A DNA stretch of 64,000 nucleotides, taken from Candidatus Aalborgiella aggregata. Lineage in GTDB: Bacteria > Pseudomonadota > Gammaproteobacteria > Burkholderiales > Burkholderiaceae_C. A model generated the notes under the pieces. The model made no database searches. It was given only the letters and a program-made list of their open reading frames with translations, and had not been told where the DNA came from. Position numbers and translations under genes: made by a program. Position 1 is the stretch's first letter, and every line of letters starts with the position of its first letter. This document shows positions 42,466 through 50,487 of this stretch, piece after piece. The stretch covers positions 310,001 to 374,000 of the forward strand of contig JADIYY010000003.1 of assembly GCA_016705065.1 (NCBI GenBank), written 5' to 3'.

Positions 42466-42996
42466 ATGGCACAACTTGAATGGTCAGAAGAGTTATCGCT
42501 GGATTTTCCCATCATGGACGACACGCACCATGAGTTTGTGCAACTGTTAGCCGAAGTGCAAAACGCCAGTGACGACACTTTGTTGATGCATTGGGCGAAC
42601 CTGATTGAGCACACCGACGACCACTTTGGCCGCGAAGACGAATGGATGTTGCAAACCGCTTTTGCATCGGGCAACTGCCACACCACGCAACACAAAATTG
42701 TTCTGCAAGTGCTGCGCGAAGGGCTGCAGCATGGGCAAAACGGCGATTTGAAAATGATTCGCGCCATGGCGGACGAACTGGTCAACTGGTTTCCGCAACA
42801 CGCGCAAGCCATGGACGCATTGCTGGCGCTGCACATGCGCCGTGTGGATTTTGATCCGGTGACCGGCAAAATCAACAAGCCCGAAGCGCTGCCCAAAGAA
42901 GCGATTCACGGCTGCGGTGGCGACAGCTGCTCTGACAGTGAAGCAGTCAGTGATATGGCCAGTGTAGACAAGAGCGATGCCAGCGTTACGGCATGA
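42466..42996 (+). CDS. Bacteriohemerythrin
   Basis: A 176-residue protein with a hemerythrin domain that binds O2 at a di-iron site. Metal-ligand pattern: 'DDTHHEFVQLL', 'LIEHTDDHFGREDEWML', 'NCHTTQHKIVLQ' and a distal 'LHMRRVDFD'. A C-terminal tail has CGGDSC and acidic residues, absent from most single-domain members. The start is taken at 42466 (MAQLEWSEEL), because the upstream segment from 42406 lacks family similarity. The stop overlaps the YitT-family start (ATGA). An FNR-like box precedes it. Confidence 0.9.
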   Translation: MAQLEWSEELSLDFPIMDDTHHEFVQLLAEVQNASDDTLLMHWANLIEHTDDHFGREDEWMLQTAFASGNCHTTQHKIVLQVLREGLQHGQNGDLKMIRAMADELVNWFPQHAQAMDALLALHMRRVDFDPVTGKINKPEALPKEAIHGCGGDSCSDSEAVSDMASVDKSDASVTA

Positions 42997-43640
42997 GTGC
43001 TTTGACTGACCACGCCGAAGATTCCCCCGATACCCAGAACCAAACAATTACTGCACATCGCCCGTACGAAGACGTACAGGCGATGGTGACGGGCACTTTG
43101 TTTGTGGCGCTGGGTGTGGTGCTGTTTGGGCACGCGGGTTTGCTCACTGGTGGCACAGCGGGTTTGGCGTTTTTGATTCGCTATGCCACGGGCGTGGATT
43201 TTGGCATTGCCTTCTTTTTGGTGAACCTGCCTTTTTACATCTTCGCTTGGCAGCGCATGGGCGCGGCGTTCACGCTGAAAACATTCACTGCCGTCAGCCT
43301 GTTGTCTTTGTTTGCCTACTTCTTGCCATTTGGCATCAAGCTGAGCTATCTGTCTCCCGTTTTGGCTGCCGTGTTGGGTGGTTTGTTATGCGGTGCGGGC
43401 ATGCTGATGCTGTTCAGACACAAGGCCAGCTTGGGCGGCTTGAACGTGGTGGTGCTGTACCTGCAAGACAAATACGGTTGGCGCGCCGGCAAAGTACAAA
43501 TGGCATTTGACTGCCTGATTGTGCTGGGTGCGCTGGCCATTGCCGATTGGCAACGCGTGGCCCTGTCGGTGCTGGGCGCTGTGGTGATGAACATGACCCT
43601 GACCATCAACCACCGTGCCGGTCGCTACATGGCGGTTTGA
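42993..43640 (+). CDS. YitT-family membrane protein
   Basis: A 215-residue inner-membrane protein with about five to six hydrophobic helices and the family pattern 'GHAGLLTGGTAGLAFLIRYATGVDFGIAFFLVNLPFY' and 'AGMLMLFRHKASLGGLNVV'. The DUF161/YitT family has no established function. It overlaps the bacteriohemerythrin stop by 4 bp and should be co-expressed with it. Confidence 0.85.
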   Translation: MSALTDHAEDSPDTQNQTITAHRPYEDVQAMVTGTLFVALGVVLFGHAGLLTGGTAGLAFLIRYATGVDFGIAFFLVNLPFYIFAWQRMGAAFTLKTFTAVSLLSLFAYFLPFGIKLSYLSPVLAAVLGGLLCGAGMLMLFRHKASLGGLNVVVLYLQDKYGWRAGKVQMAFDCLIVLGALAIADWQRVALSVLGAVVMNMTLTINHRAGRYMAV

Positions 43641-43658
43641 CCAAAGTTATTGGTCTTT

Positions 43659-43709
43659 TTGGCCTCTAGCCAGCGTATTAATTGCCTGAGTTGCTATTAA
43701 ATTTATAGC
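43659..43709 (+). repeat. Dispersed intergenic repeat, copy 11
   Basis: GGCCTCTAGCCAGCGTATT, ATTGCCTGAG and GCTATTAAATTTATAGC. Convergent gap between the YitT-family gene and the LysR gene; ends 10 bp before the LysR stop. Confidence 0.88.
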
Positions 43710-43719
43710 TGTTCGCCTG

Positions 43720-44604
43720 TTATGGCGTGGGGTAATCAAAATACTGCTTAATGGCTGCGGTGAAGCGCTGGCGCGGGTGTTGGATGCGCTCCAACAAACC
43801 TACATGACGTTGTACCGAAATTCGGGGCACTGTTATCAACTGCAGTTGGCTGTCGCGGCTCCAGTTGATGTTGCGTAACTTGGGCACGATAGATATGCCA
43901 AAGCCTTGACGCACCAGTGCCAAGATGGCTTCAACAGAGTTCAACTCCAATTCATTGCGCACTGCGACACCACATTGCTCTATCGCCCGCTCGACCAAAA
44001 CACCGGTCCATGTCTGGCGGTCAAAGCGTAAAAATGGGCAGTTGCGTAACATGTCCATGGGCTGGCTAGGCAATTCAAAGTGCGGCTTACGTGGCACCAC
44101 CAGCACCATGGGCTCGGAATACAAAGGGCTCCAAGTCATACCCGCAGATTCTCGCTCGGGGGGCTGGGCAACCACGGCCGCATCAAGCTCACCCCGTTCA
44201 ACTTGTCCGAAAAACGTGGCAGACAATCCAGCAAACAAGTGCACCTCCAAGGCTGGATACTGGCGTTTGATGTCCCAAAGCGCATCGGCAAACTGCCCCA
44301 TCAAAGCTGAGACCAGGGCGCCGACCTGTACTGTTCCTTGCAGGTCTTGTGCTTGCGGCACCTCGCTGATGCTGGCCCAACGAGTCACCAGGTCTTTGGC
44401 ATGTGCTATGAAGGCTTGCCCTTGTTGCGACAGTTGCACTGAGCGCGGACCGCGCTGAAACAAGGGTCGGCCCAACTCTTGCTCAAGAGCACGCATTTGC
44501 AAACCAACGGCCGCGCTACTTAAGCCCACCTGCGCACCAGCAGCCACAAAACTACCGGTTCTGGCAACTGTTAAAAAGAGCTCAAGCGTGCGGATTTGAG
44601 GCAT
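43720..44604 (-). CDS. LysR-family transcriptional regulator
   Basis: A 294-residue regulator with the N-terminal LysR winged helix ('LELFLTVARTGSFVAAGAQVGLSSAAVGLQMRALEQELG') and a C-terminal substrate-binding fold. It is divergent from the SDH-like/fumarase operon, with a perfect GTTAAA-N7-TTTAAC dyad in the gap, and most likely activates that operon in response to a di- or tricarboxylate. Inducer unknown. Confidence 0.92.
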   Translation of the reverse strand: MPQIRTLELFLTVARTGSFVAAGAQVGLSSAAVGLQMRALEQELGRPLFQRGPRSVQLSQQGQAFIAHAKDLVTRWASISEVPQAQDLQGTVQVGALVSALMGQFADALWDIKRQYPALEVHLFAGLSATFFGQVERGELDAAVVAQPPERESAGMTWSPLYSEPMVLVVPRKPHFELPSQPMDMLRNCPFLRFDRQTWTGVLVERAIEQCGVAVRNELELNSVEAILALVRQGFGISIVPKLRNINWSRDSQLQLITVPRISVQRHVGLLERIQHPRQRFTAAIKQYFDYPTP

Positions 44605-44631
44605 TTGAAAAAGGGCTTGCTACAGAATTGA

Positions 44632-44650
44632 GTTAAAGAAATATTTTAAC
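44632..44650. promoter_or_regulatory. Candidate LysR operator
   Basis: GTTAAA-N7-TTTAAC, a 6-bp perfect inverted repeat containing the T-N11-A pattern of LysR boxes, between the LysR gene and the SDH-like operon. A further TTAAC follows directly. A TAATAC -10-like hexamer lies at 44693-44698. Confidence 0.6.
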
Positions 44651-44723
44651 TTAACGAAACAAAAAATAGCTTTTCTTTTGTTGTAGATGCAGTAATACTC
44701 TTTGCAAAAGGAAATCACAACGC

Positions 44724-45449
44724 ATGCAGGAAGAACAGCTCACGGTTTCGGTTTGGCGCGGCCAGGGTCAGGAAGGCCATTTTGAAAACTTTCAAGTGCC
44801 CAGGCGCACCAGCCAAACGGTATTGGATGTAGTCACTCACATACAGCGCCATCTTGATCCCGACTTGGGTTTTCGATTTGCTTGCCGTGTCGGCATGTGT
44901 GGCTCGTGCGCCATGACCGTCAATGGGGTGGCGCGCTGGACCTGTCGAACACATGTGCAAAAGGTGGTTGGCGCCGACAACACCTTGCAAATCGCACCGC
45001 TTGCTAACTTGCCTCACATTCGTGATTTGGTGACCGACATGCGCCAGTTCTTCGACAAATGGGTCAAACCTGAAGGTCGCTTTGTTGGTAAAAGCAATCG
45101 CCACCAAGAGTTTGCCACTGTCAAACCCGATAGCGTAGAGCGCCAACATGCTAATCAAGGCATTGAGTGCATTGGCTGCGGCGTTTGTTATTCTTCGTGC
45201 GATGTGGTGGCGCAAAGGCCTGACTACCTAGGGCCTGCTGCGCTCAATCGCGCATGGACCTTGGTCAACGACGAGCGCGATACCCGTAAGCTTGAACGCC
45301 TCGCAGCTGTAGCGGGCGACGCTGGCTGTCACGCCTGCCACACACAAGGCAGCTGTACCTTGCGCTGCCCCAAGCAACTCACGCCTACAGCGTCGATTGC
45401 AGGACTCAAGCGCCTGTCGGCTCGTGCGGCAATGAAAGGTGAGATATGA
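44724..45449 (+). CDS. Succinate dehydrogenase/fumarate reductase-like iron-sulfur subunit
   Basis: A 241-residue SdhB/FrdB-like subunit. The plant-type [2Fe-2S] ligands are C54, C59, C62 and C74; the [4Fe-4S] site is CIGCGVCYSSC; the third site is CHACHTQGSCTLRCP, its last cysteines differing in spacing from the canonical [3Fe-4S] motif. It should carry electrons from the flavoprotein to the membrane anchor. It is the first gene of a seven-gene operon. AAGGAAA precedes the start. Confidence 0.87.
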   Translation: MQEEQLTVSVWRGQGQEGHFENFQVPRRTSQTVLDVVTHIQRHLDPDLGFRFACRVGMCGSCAMTVNGVARWTCRTHVQKVVGADNTLQIAPLANLPHIRDLVTDMRQFFDKWVKPEGRFVGKSNRHQEFATVKPDSVERQHANQGIECIGCGVCYSSCDVVAQRPDYLGPAALNRAWTLVNDERDTRKLERLAAVAGDAGCHACHTQGSCTLRCPKQLTPTASIAGLKRLSARAAMKGEI

Positions 45450-45802
45450 GCGACAGCCCTCGTGCACAAGCGCGCCGCTGGTACCTTCAACGCATCAGCG
45501 CCATGGTGTTGGCGATTTTGGTGCTGGTGCACTTGGTCATCATGGTGTATGCCGTACGTGGTGGCTTAAGTGGTGCTGAGATCCTGGCACGCACGCAGGG
45601 CAATGCATGGCTCGCTGTGTACTATGCAGTATTTGTATTGGCTTGTGCGGTGCACGTACCCACAGGCTTGGCCAACATCGCAGTGGAATGGGCGCGATGG
45701 CCCGCATCACGAGCGCTCTTGATGGCACGCGGCATGGCGCTGCTGCTGTTGGTGACAGGTTGGCGCGCGGTTTACGCGGTGTTCACAGGCGGTGCTACAT
45801 GA
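45446..45802 (+). CDS. SDH-like membrane anchor subunit 1
   Basis: A 118-residue integral membrane protein with three helices. Histidines in 'LVHLVIMVYA' (first helix) and 'ACAVHVPTGLANI' (second) are good haem or quinone-site candidates; the N-terminal 'RRWYLQRISAMVLAILVLVHL' matches SdhC/FrdC-type anchors. Overlaps the iron-sulfur gene by 4 bp and the next gene by 4 bp. Confidence 0.78.
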   Translation: MSDSPRAQARRWYLQRISAMVLAILVLVHLVIMVYAVRGGLSGAEILARTQGNAWLAVYYAVFVLACAVHVPTGLANIAVEWARWPASRALLMARGMALLLLVTGWRAVYAVFTGGAT

Positions 45803-46155
45803 AGCAAGCCATGGATGGGCGCAACCGTCGCCATTTGAGCTACTGGGCATTTTGGGTTCATCGCATCTCTGGTTTTGCACTAGCGATTTTTCTTCCGATT
45901 CACTTTACCTTGCTGGCACAAGCATTGCACGGCGCCAAGGGTTTGGATGAAGGCTTGGTCTGGACGCAAAACCCTTTGATCAAAATTGCCGAGTGGGGCT
46001 TGGTGTCGCTTTTGGCGCTGCACTTAGCTGGCGGTGTTCGCCTTTTACTGATTGAGTTTGCCCCTTGGCGGGGGTTACGTGGCGCATGGGTTGCGGGCGC
46101 ATTTGGTTTTGCACTTGCTACCGGATTGGCATTCGCTTTATCCTTAATTGGCTAA
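45799..46155 (+). CDS. SDH-like membrane anchor subunit 2
   Basis: A 118-residue SdhC-like cytochrome b subunit: 'RRHLSYWAFWVHRISGFALAIFLPIHF' holds the Ser/Arg/His motif of the quinone site (SxxxxxHRxSG type), and 'ALHLAGGVRLLLIEF' provides the likely axial haem His. Three transmembrane helices. The start ATG at 45799 overlaps the previous stop (ATGA). Together with the gene before it, it should anchor the complex in the inner membrane. Confidence 0.8.
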   Translation: MKQAMDGRNRRHLSYWAFWVHRISGFALAIFLPIHFTLLAQALHGAKGLDEGLVWTQNPLIKIAEWGLVSLLALHLAGGVRLLLIEFAPWRGLRGAWVAGAFGFALATGLAFALSLIG

Positions 46156-46208
46156 ACCATTCTTCTGAAATAGCTACGCTTAAAAACACTTTTTACCAAG
46201 GAGACTAT

Positions 46209-47192
46209 ATGAACAACTCGCTTAACCGTCGTCACTTACTCGCTATCTCTGCGTCATTCGGTGCCGCATTGGCTTTGCCATCGGCACACGCTCAAAGCTG
46301 GCCAGGCAAACCTGTTCGGCTGATTGTGCCGTTTGCTGCCGGCGGTAGTACCGATGTACTGGCCCGGATGCTCGGTCAAAAACTTGGCGAACTGTGGGGT
46401 CAGCCTGTGTTGATAGACAACCGAGCTGGCGCTGGTGGCAACATCGGCACAGACATCGTTGCCAAAGCCGCACCAGATGGCTACACATTGGTGTTTGCTT
46501 CCGGCAGTATCACCATCAATCCAGCGATTTACGCCACCATGCCTTTTGACACCATGCGCGATCTCACACCTATTACCAATGTGGCCAATGGTCCGATGCT
46601 GGTGGTGGTGCAAGACAAAGCACCATGGCGCAATGTCAAGGAGTTGATTCAATATGCCAAAAGCAATCCCGGCAAAATTAATTTTGGCTCTGCGGGCATA
46701 GGCAGTCAAGTTCATCTGGCGTCCGAAAAGTTTGCTGATGCGGCCGCCATTGATATCACACATATACCCTACCGTGGCGAGGCCATTGCCTACAACGATC
46801 TGATCAGTGGGCAGGTTCAAATGGTGGTTGGTAACATCGCAGCCGCTTCTGCATTAGTTGGGCCAGGACGTCTGCGCGCTTTGGCCGTGACAGGATCATC
46901 ACGTTCTGCCTTGTTGCCCGATGTGCCTACTGTTGCCGAAAGTGCGATACCAGGTTTTGAGTATGCAGGCTGGTTTGGCATACTTGGACCAGCAGGTTTG
47001 CCGCGCCCCATCGTCGACAAAATTTACCAAGACACGGTGCGTGTTATGGGCGAGAGCCAAATCAAAGGGCGCTTGTTTGTCGCCGGCATGAAGCCTATAT
47101 TAAACACGCCTCAAGAATTGACCGCTCAAATGGACGCTGAGTTAAAAAGCTGGGCCCAAATTGTCAAAAGCCGCAAGGTCAAAGCCAGTTGA
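46209..47192 (+). CDS. Bug-family periplasmic carboxylate receptor within the SDH-like operon
   Basis: A 327-residue TctC/Bug receptor. The signal peptide has a twin-arginine-like start (NRRHLLAISASFGAALALPSAHA). The binding loop is 'RLIVPFAAGGSTDVLARMLG', followed by 'NRAGAGGNIGTDIVAKAAPDGYTL'. Start at 46209 is supported by AAGGAG 5-7 nt upstream. Its stop overlaps the start of the fumarase-like alpha gene (TGATG). No TctAB permease is nearby. It probably delivers the operon's substrate. Confidence 0.93.
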   Translation: MNNSLNRRHLLAISASFGAALALPSAHAQSWPGKPVRLIVPFAAGGSTDVLARMLGQKLGELWGQPVLIDNRAGAGGNIGTDIVAKAAPDGYTLVFASGSITINPAIYATMPFDTMRDLTPITNVANGPMLVVVQDKAPWRNVKELIQYAKSNPGKINFGSAGIGSQVHLASEKFADAAAIDITHIPYRGEAIAYNDLISGQVQMVVGNIAAASALVGPGRLRALAVTGSSRSALLPDVPTVAESAIPGFEYAGWFGILGPAGLPRPIVDKIYQDTVRVMGESQIKGRLFVAGMKPILNTPQELTAQMDAELKSWAQIVKSRKVKAS

Positions 47193-48068
47193 TGCAAGTA
47201 TCGCCAGAAGCAGTTGAAGAAGCTGCCAAAACACTTTACATCCGTGCGCTGAAGGTATTGCCGCCCGATATTCATGAAGGTTTTTCGCGGCTCACCCAAA
47301 GCGAGACAAATCCCACCGCGCAACGCGTGATCAACACGATGATCACCAATATCGCAGTGGCAGAGCAAACTGACAATTTGCTCTGCCAAGACACGGGCGT
47401 TCCTATTTATCACCTGCGTATTGGGCGTGATGTGAATGTAGACGGTTTTGCATTGATGCAAGCGATACGCCGTGGCTGTGAGCGCGCCACACGAGAATAC
47501 CCGTTCAGAAGCTCAGTGGTTCACCCGCTGACACGGCGCAATGAGCAAACCAGTTGCGGGCTAGAAGTGCCTGTGATTCACATTGATTTTGTTGACATGC
47601 CCGGCATATTAGAAATCGAGATGGTCCCCAAAGGGCAGCGGTTCAGAAAACAACAGCTTTCTGAAAATGGCGATTCCAGCCGAAGGTATCGACGCCATCA
47701 AAACCTTTGTGGTGGATTGTGTACTCGCAGCTGGTGGCAAAACTTGTCCGCCAACGATCGTGGGTGTCGGTCTCGGTGGCACATCTGACTTGGCCATCGC
47801 TTTGGCCAAGCGCGCCGCTACCCGCGCTTTGGGCAGCCATTGTGCTGACGCAGATGGTGCCGCACTGGAGGCACAATTGTCAAAGGCAGTCAATCAACTC
47901 GGCGTAGGTCCGCAGGGGTTAGGCGGAGACAGCACGGCTTTTGCTGTGCACATCGAATTGGCGGCAACTCACATCACCATGAACCCTATCGCCGTCAACA
48001 TGCAGTGTCATTCTGCACGCCGCGCACGCGCAGTATTCACCCAAGAAGGGGTCAGCTATGGCTTCTAA
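47192..48068 (+). pseudogene. Class I fumarate hydratase-type alpha subunit, frameshifted
   Basis: Class I (4Fe-4S) fumarase/tartrate dehydratase alpha-type domain (FumA N-terminal half). The N-terminal part reads 'LLCQDTGVPIYHLRIGRDV' and 'NEQTSCGLEVPVIHIDFV' up to 'EMVPKG'; the rest resumes one frame later as 'MAIPAEGIDAIKTFVVDC', 'GGKTCPPTIVGVGLGGTSDLA' and ends just inside the beta-subunit gene. One extra G in the GGG at 47633-47635 breaks the frame; removing it restores the conserved GSGSENNS motif. No other defect is visible, so it is either a recent mutation or a base-call error. Start ATG at 47192 overlaps the receptor stop. If intact, it adds or removes water from a fumarate-like acid. 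Confidence 0.85.
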
Positions 48069-48675
48069 GCACTATGTCCTTGACATGCCCGTGACTGAGG
48101 AGCAGGTGCGTGCCTTGCGTGTAAATGACACCGTGACGCTGCGCAAGACCTTATTTGGTATTCGCGATGCGACCCAAATTCACATGTTTGACCATGGTCG
48201 CAAAACCGATTTTGATTTGCGTGGGCATGCTGTGATACACACTGCGCCAAACGTACGTCGTGTTCCCATCAGTGAGGCTTATCCAGCTGGCTATGCGCCC
48301 GTTTGCATTGGCACGACGACGTCTGACCGCATGGAGCGATTCACCCGGCCGTTGATGGAGCAGTATGGTGTGCGCTTCATTGTCGGTAAAGGTGGATTGC
48401 GTGATGCATCGCAACAGGCGTTTGCGGAGTTGGGCGGCGCTTACTTGGCGATTGTGGGCGGCACGGCGGCATTGGAAACAACTTGGATTGAACAAATTGA
48501 AGCTGTTGACATGGATGATTTGCATCCAGAATCCTTGTGGCGATTCAAGCTTCACGACTTTGGGCCCTTGTTGGTTGCAATGGACAGCCACGGTGGTAGT
48601 CTTTACCGAGAAGTGCAAGCAGTGTCAGCCGCTAACCGTGCACAAGTTTTGAAAAATCTAGGGGTCAATGCATGA
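48058..48675 (+). CDS. Class I fumarate hydratase-type beta subunit
   Basis: A 205-residue beta-type domain (FumA C-terminal half or TtdB). Motifs: 'DTVTLRKTLFGIRDATQIHMF', 'APVCIGTTTSDRMERFTRPLMEQYGVRFIVGKGGL' and 'YLAIVGGTAALETTWIEQIEAVD'. With the alpha subunit it forms the [4Fe-4S] hydratase. Overlaps the alpha gene by 11 bp and the next gene by 4 bp. Whether it hydrates fumarate, mesaconate or tartrate-type acids cannot be read from the sequence. Confidence 0.9.
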   Translation: MASKHYVLDMPVTEEQVRALRVNDTVTLRKTLFGIRDATQIHMFDHGRKTDFDLRGHAVIHTAPNVRRVPISEAYPAGYAPVCIGTTTSDRMERFTRPLMEQYGVRFIVGKGGLRDASQQAFAELGGAYLAIVGGTAALETTWIEQIEAVDMDDLHPESLWRFKLHDFGPLLVAMDSHGGSLYREVQAVSAANRAQVLKNLGVNA

Positions 48676-50411
48676 GTGCAGCTGCTGTTCGTCAGGTACA
48701 AACCGACATTCTGATTCTGGGCTCCGGTGGTGCTGGTTTGTTTGCCGCGCTGCATGCGCATCAAACGGCACCACAGCTGAAGATCACCATTGCGGTCAAA
48801 GGCTTGCTTGGTAAAAGCGGCTGCACGCGGATGGTGCAAGGTGGCTACAACGTAGCGCTGGCACCCGGTGACTCTGTTGAGCGCCACTTCATGGACACTG
48901 TTGAAGGCAGCAAATGGCTGTCGGATCAAGATTTGGCTTGGTTGCTGTGCCAAACCGCCGTAGAGCGGATTCACGAACTTGAAAACGAACTGGGCTGTTT
49001 TTTTGATCGCAATCCAGATGGCACGGTGCATCAAAAAGCGTTTGCTGGACAAACTTTTGACCGAACGGTTCACAAAGGGGATTTAACCGGCATTGAAATC
49101 ATCAATCGCTTGTCTGAACAAGTTTGGGCGAGGGGGATAGACCGTTTAGAAGAACACCGCGCGCTGGAATTTATTCGCAGCAAAGATGGCCAATCGCTTG
49201 CGGGTGTGTTGATGGTCGACATGCGTGATGGTGAGTTTGTGTTTGTGCAAGCGAAAGCTGTCTTGCTGGCCACCGGTGGCGGACCAACCATGTACCGCTA
49301 CCACACTCCTTCAGGCGACAAAAGTTGTGACGGCATGGCAATGGCATTGCGCGCTGGTTTGTCACTGCGCGATATGGAGATGGTGCAGTTTCACCCCACC
49401 GGTTTGCTAGCAGGCGCAGACACACGCATGACCGGCACTGTTCTGGAAGAGGGCTTGCGCGGTGCGGGAGGCTATTTGGTCAACGGACTGGGTGAGCGCT
49501 TTATGCAAGCTGCGGACCCACGTGCGGAGCGCGCCACGCGAGACATCGTGTCGCGCGGCATCATTCGTGAAATGCGCGACAAGCGCACCACACCCAATGG
49601 CGGTGTTTGGCTGCAAATGGCGCACCTGGGGCCAGATCATGTGCGCAAGCAGTTCAAAGGCATGGTCGAACGTTGTGCTGACTGCGGTTTTGACTTAGCA
49701 GGCGGACAGGTTGAAGTGGTGCCAACAGCGCATTACATGATGGGCGGCCTGGTGTTTAAACCAGACTGCCAAACCGAATTGTCCGGACTGTTCGCTGCAG
49801 GCGAAGACACCGGCGGCGTGCACGGCGCCAACCGTTTGGGCGGCAATGGCGTAGCCAACTCAACTGTGTTTGGCGGCATTGCCGGTGAACGCATGGCCGC
49901 GTGGGTGATTGAAAATGGTCAATGGCACACCCACGATGAGGCAGCTGTCCAGCACAGTGTAGAGCAGCATCTGCAACCATTGGGCAAAGCTTGGCAAAGC
50001 TTGGAGCCTGTTCGTGAAGCTCTTTTTGATTGCATGTGGAATGATGTTGGCATTTTGCGAGATGCGGCTGGACTACAACGTGCGCTGCTTGAGCTAGACC
50101 GCTTGGAAAACGATTTACTTGCTTGCGGTGTTGGCCCCGCAAGTCGCACCTATAACTTAGCTTGGCACGACTGGATGAATCTGCGCAATTTGATTACGGT
50201 TAGTCGCGTGATCGCGTTGTCTGCACTCGCGCGGGAGAACTCACGCGGCGCGCACTACCGCGAAGACTTCCCCGAGTCTGGTCCCATGGAGGACTCTTAC
50301 TTCTGCGTGGTACGCAACGATTCCAATGGCCAATTGCAGATGGAGCGCAAAGCAGTGCAGTTCACCCGAGTCAAACCAGGGCAAAGCTTGCTGGAAGCTT
50401 CTGCGTCGTAA
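48672..50411 (+). CDS. Succinate dehydrogenase/fumarate reductase-like flavoprotein
   Basis: A 579-residue FAD subunit. N-terminal dinucleotide fold 'DILILGSGGAGLFAALHAH', catalytic segments 'VQFHPTGLLAG', 'LEEGLRGAGGYLVNGLGERFM' with the catalytic Arg, 'HYMMGG', and 'GVHGANRLGGNGVANSTVFGG'. The covalent-FAD His of SdhA/FrdA is replaced by Cys51 (GKSGCTRMVQGG), so FAD is probably bound non-covalently or differently, as in aspartate oxidase-type enzymes. Last gene of the operon. Expected to oxidise a saturated di- or tricarboxylate to its alkene, passing electrons via the iron-sulfur subunit to quinone; the substrate is unknown. Confidence 0.9.
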   Translation: MSAAAVRQVQTDILILGSGGAGLFAALHAHQTAPQLKITIAVKGLLGKSGCTRMVQGGYNVALAPGDSVERHFMDTVEGSKWLSDQDLAWLLCQTAVERIHELENELGCFFDRNPDGTVHQKAFAGQTFDRTVHKGDLTGIEIINRLSEQVWARGIDRLEEHRALEFIRSKDGQSLAGVLMVDMRDGEFVFVQAKAVLLATGGGPTMYRYHTPSGDKSCDGMAMALRAGLSLRDMEMVQFHPTGLLAGADTRMTGTVLEEGLRGAGGYLVNGLGERFMQAADPRAERATRDIVSRGIIREMRDKRTTPNGGVWLQMAHLGPDHVRKQFKGMVERCADCGFDLAGGQVEVVPTAHYMMGGLVFKPDCQTELSGLFAAGEDTGGVHGANRLGGNGVANSTVFGGIAGERMAAWVIENGQWHTHDEAAVQHSVEQHLQPLGKAWQSLEPVREALFDCMWNDVGILRDAAGLQRALLELDRLENDLLACGVGPASRTYNLAWHDWMNLRNLITVSRVIALSALARENSRGAHYREDFPESGPMEDSYFCVVRNDSNGQLQMERKAVQFTRVKPGQSLLEASAS

Positions 50412-50423
50412 TACTCTATAAAA

Positions 50424-50487
50424 TACGCCTCTAGCTGGCGTATTTGTTGCCTATATCGCTATTAACTTTATAACACAATGTTATAGC
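50424..50487 (+). repeat. Dispersed intergenic repeat, copy 12
   Basis: CGCCTCTAGCTGGCGTATT, GTTGCCTATA and GCTATTAACTTTATAAC with an extra TATAAC/GTTATA hairpin (about 50469-50485). Its end supplies the last codons and stop of the convergent PPK2 gene. Confidence 0.84.

Noticed and set aside
47625..47640. Programmed ribosomal frameshift in the fumarase-like alpha gene
   Set aside because: The needed shift is +1, whereas CCCAAAGGG would suggest -1 slippage; no stop-codon or stimulatory signal is seen.
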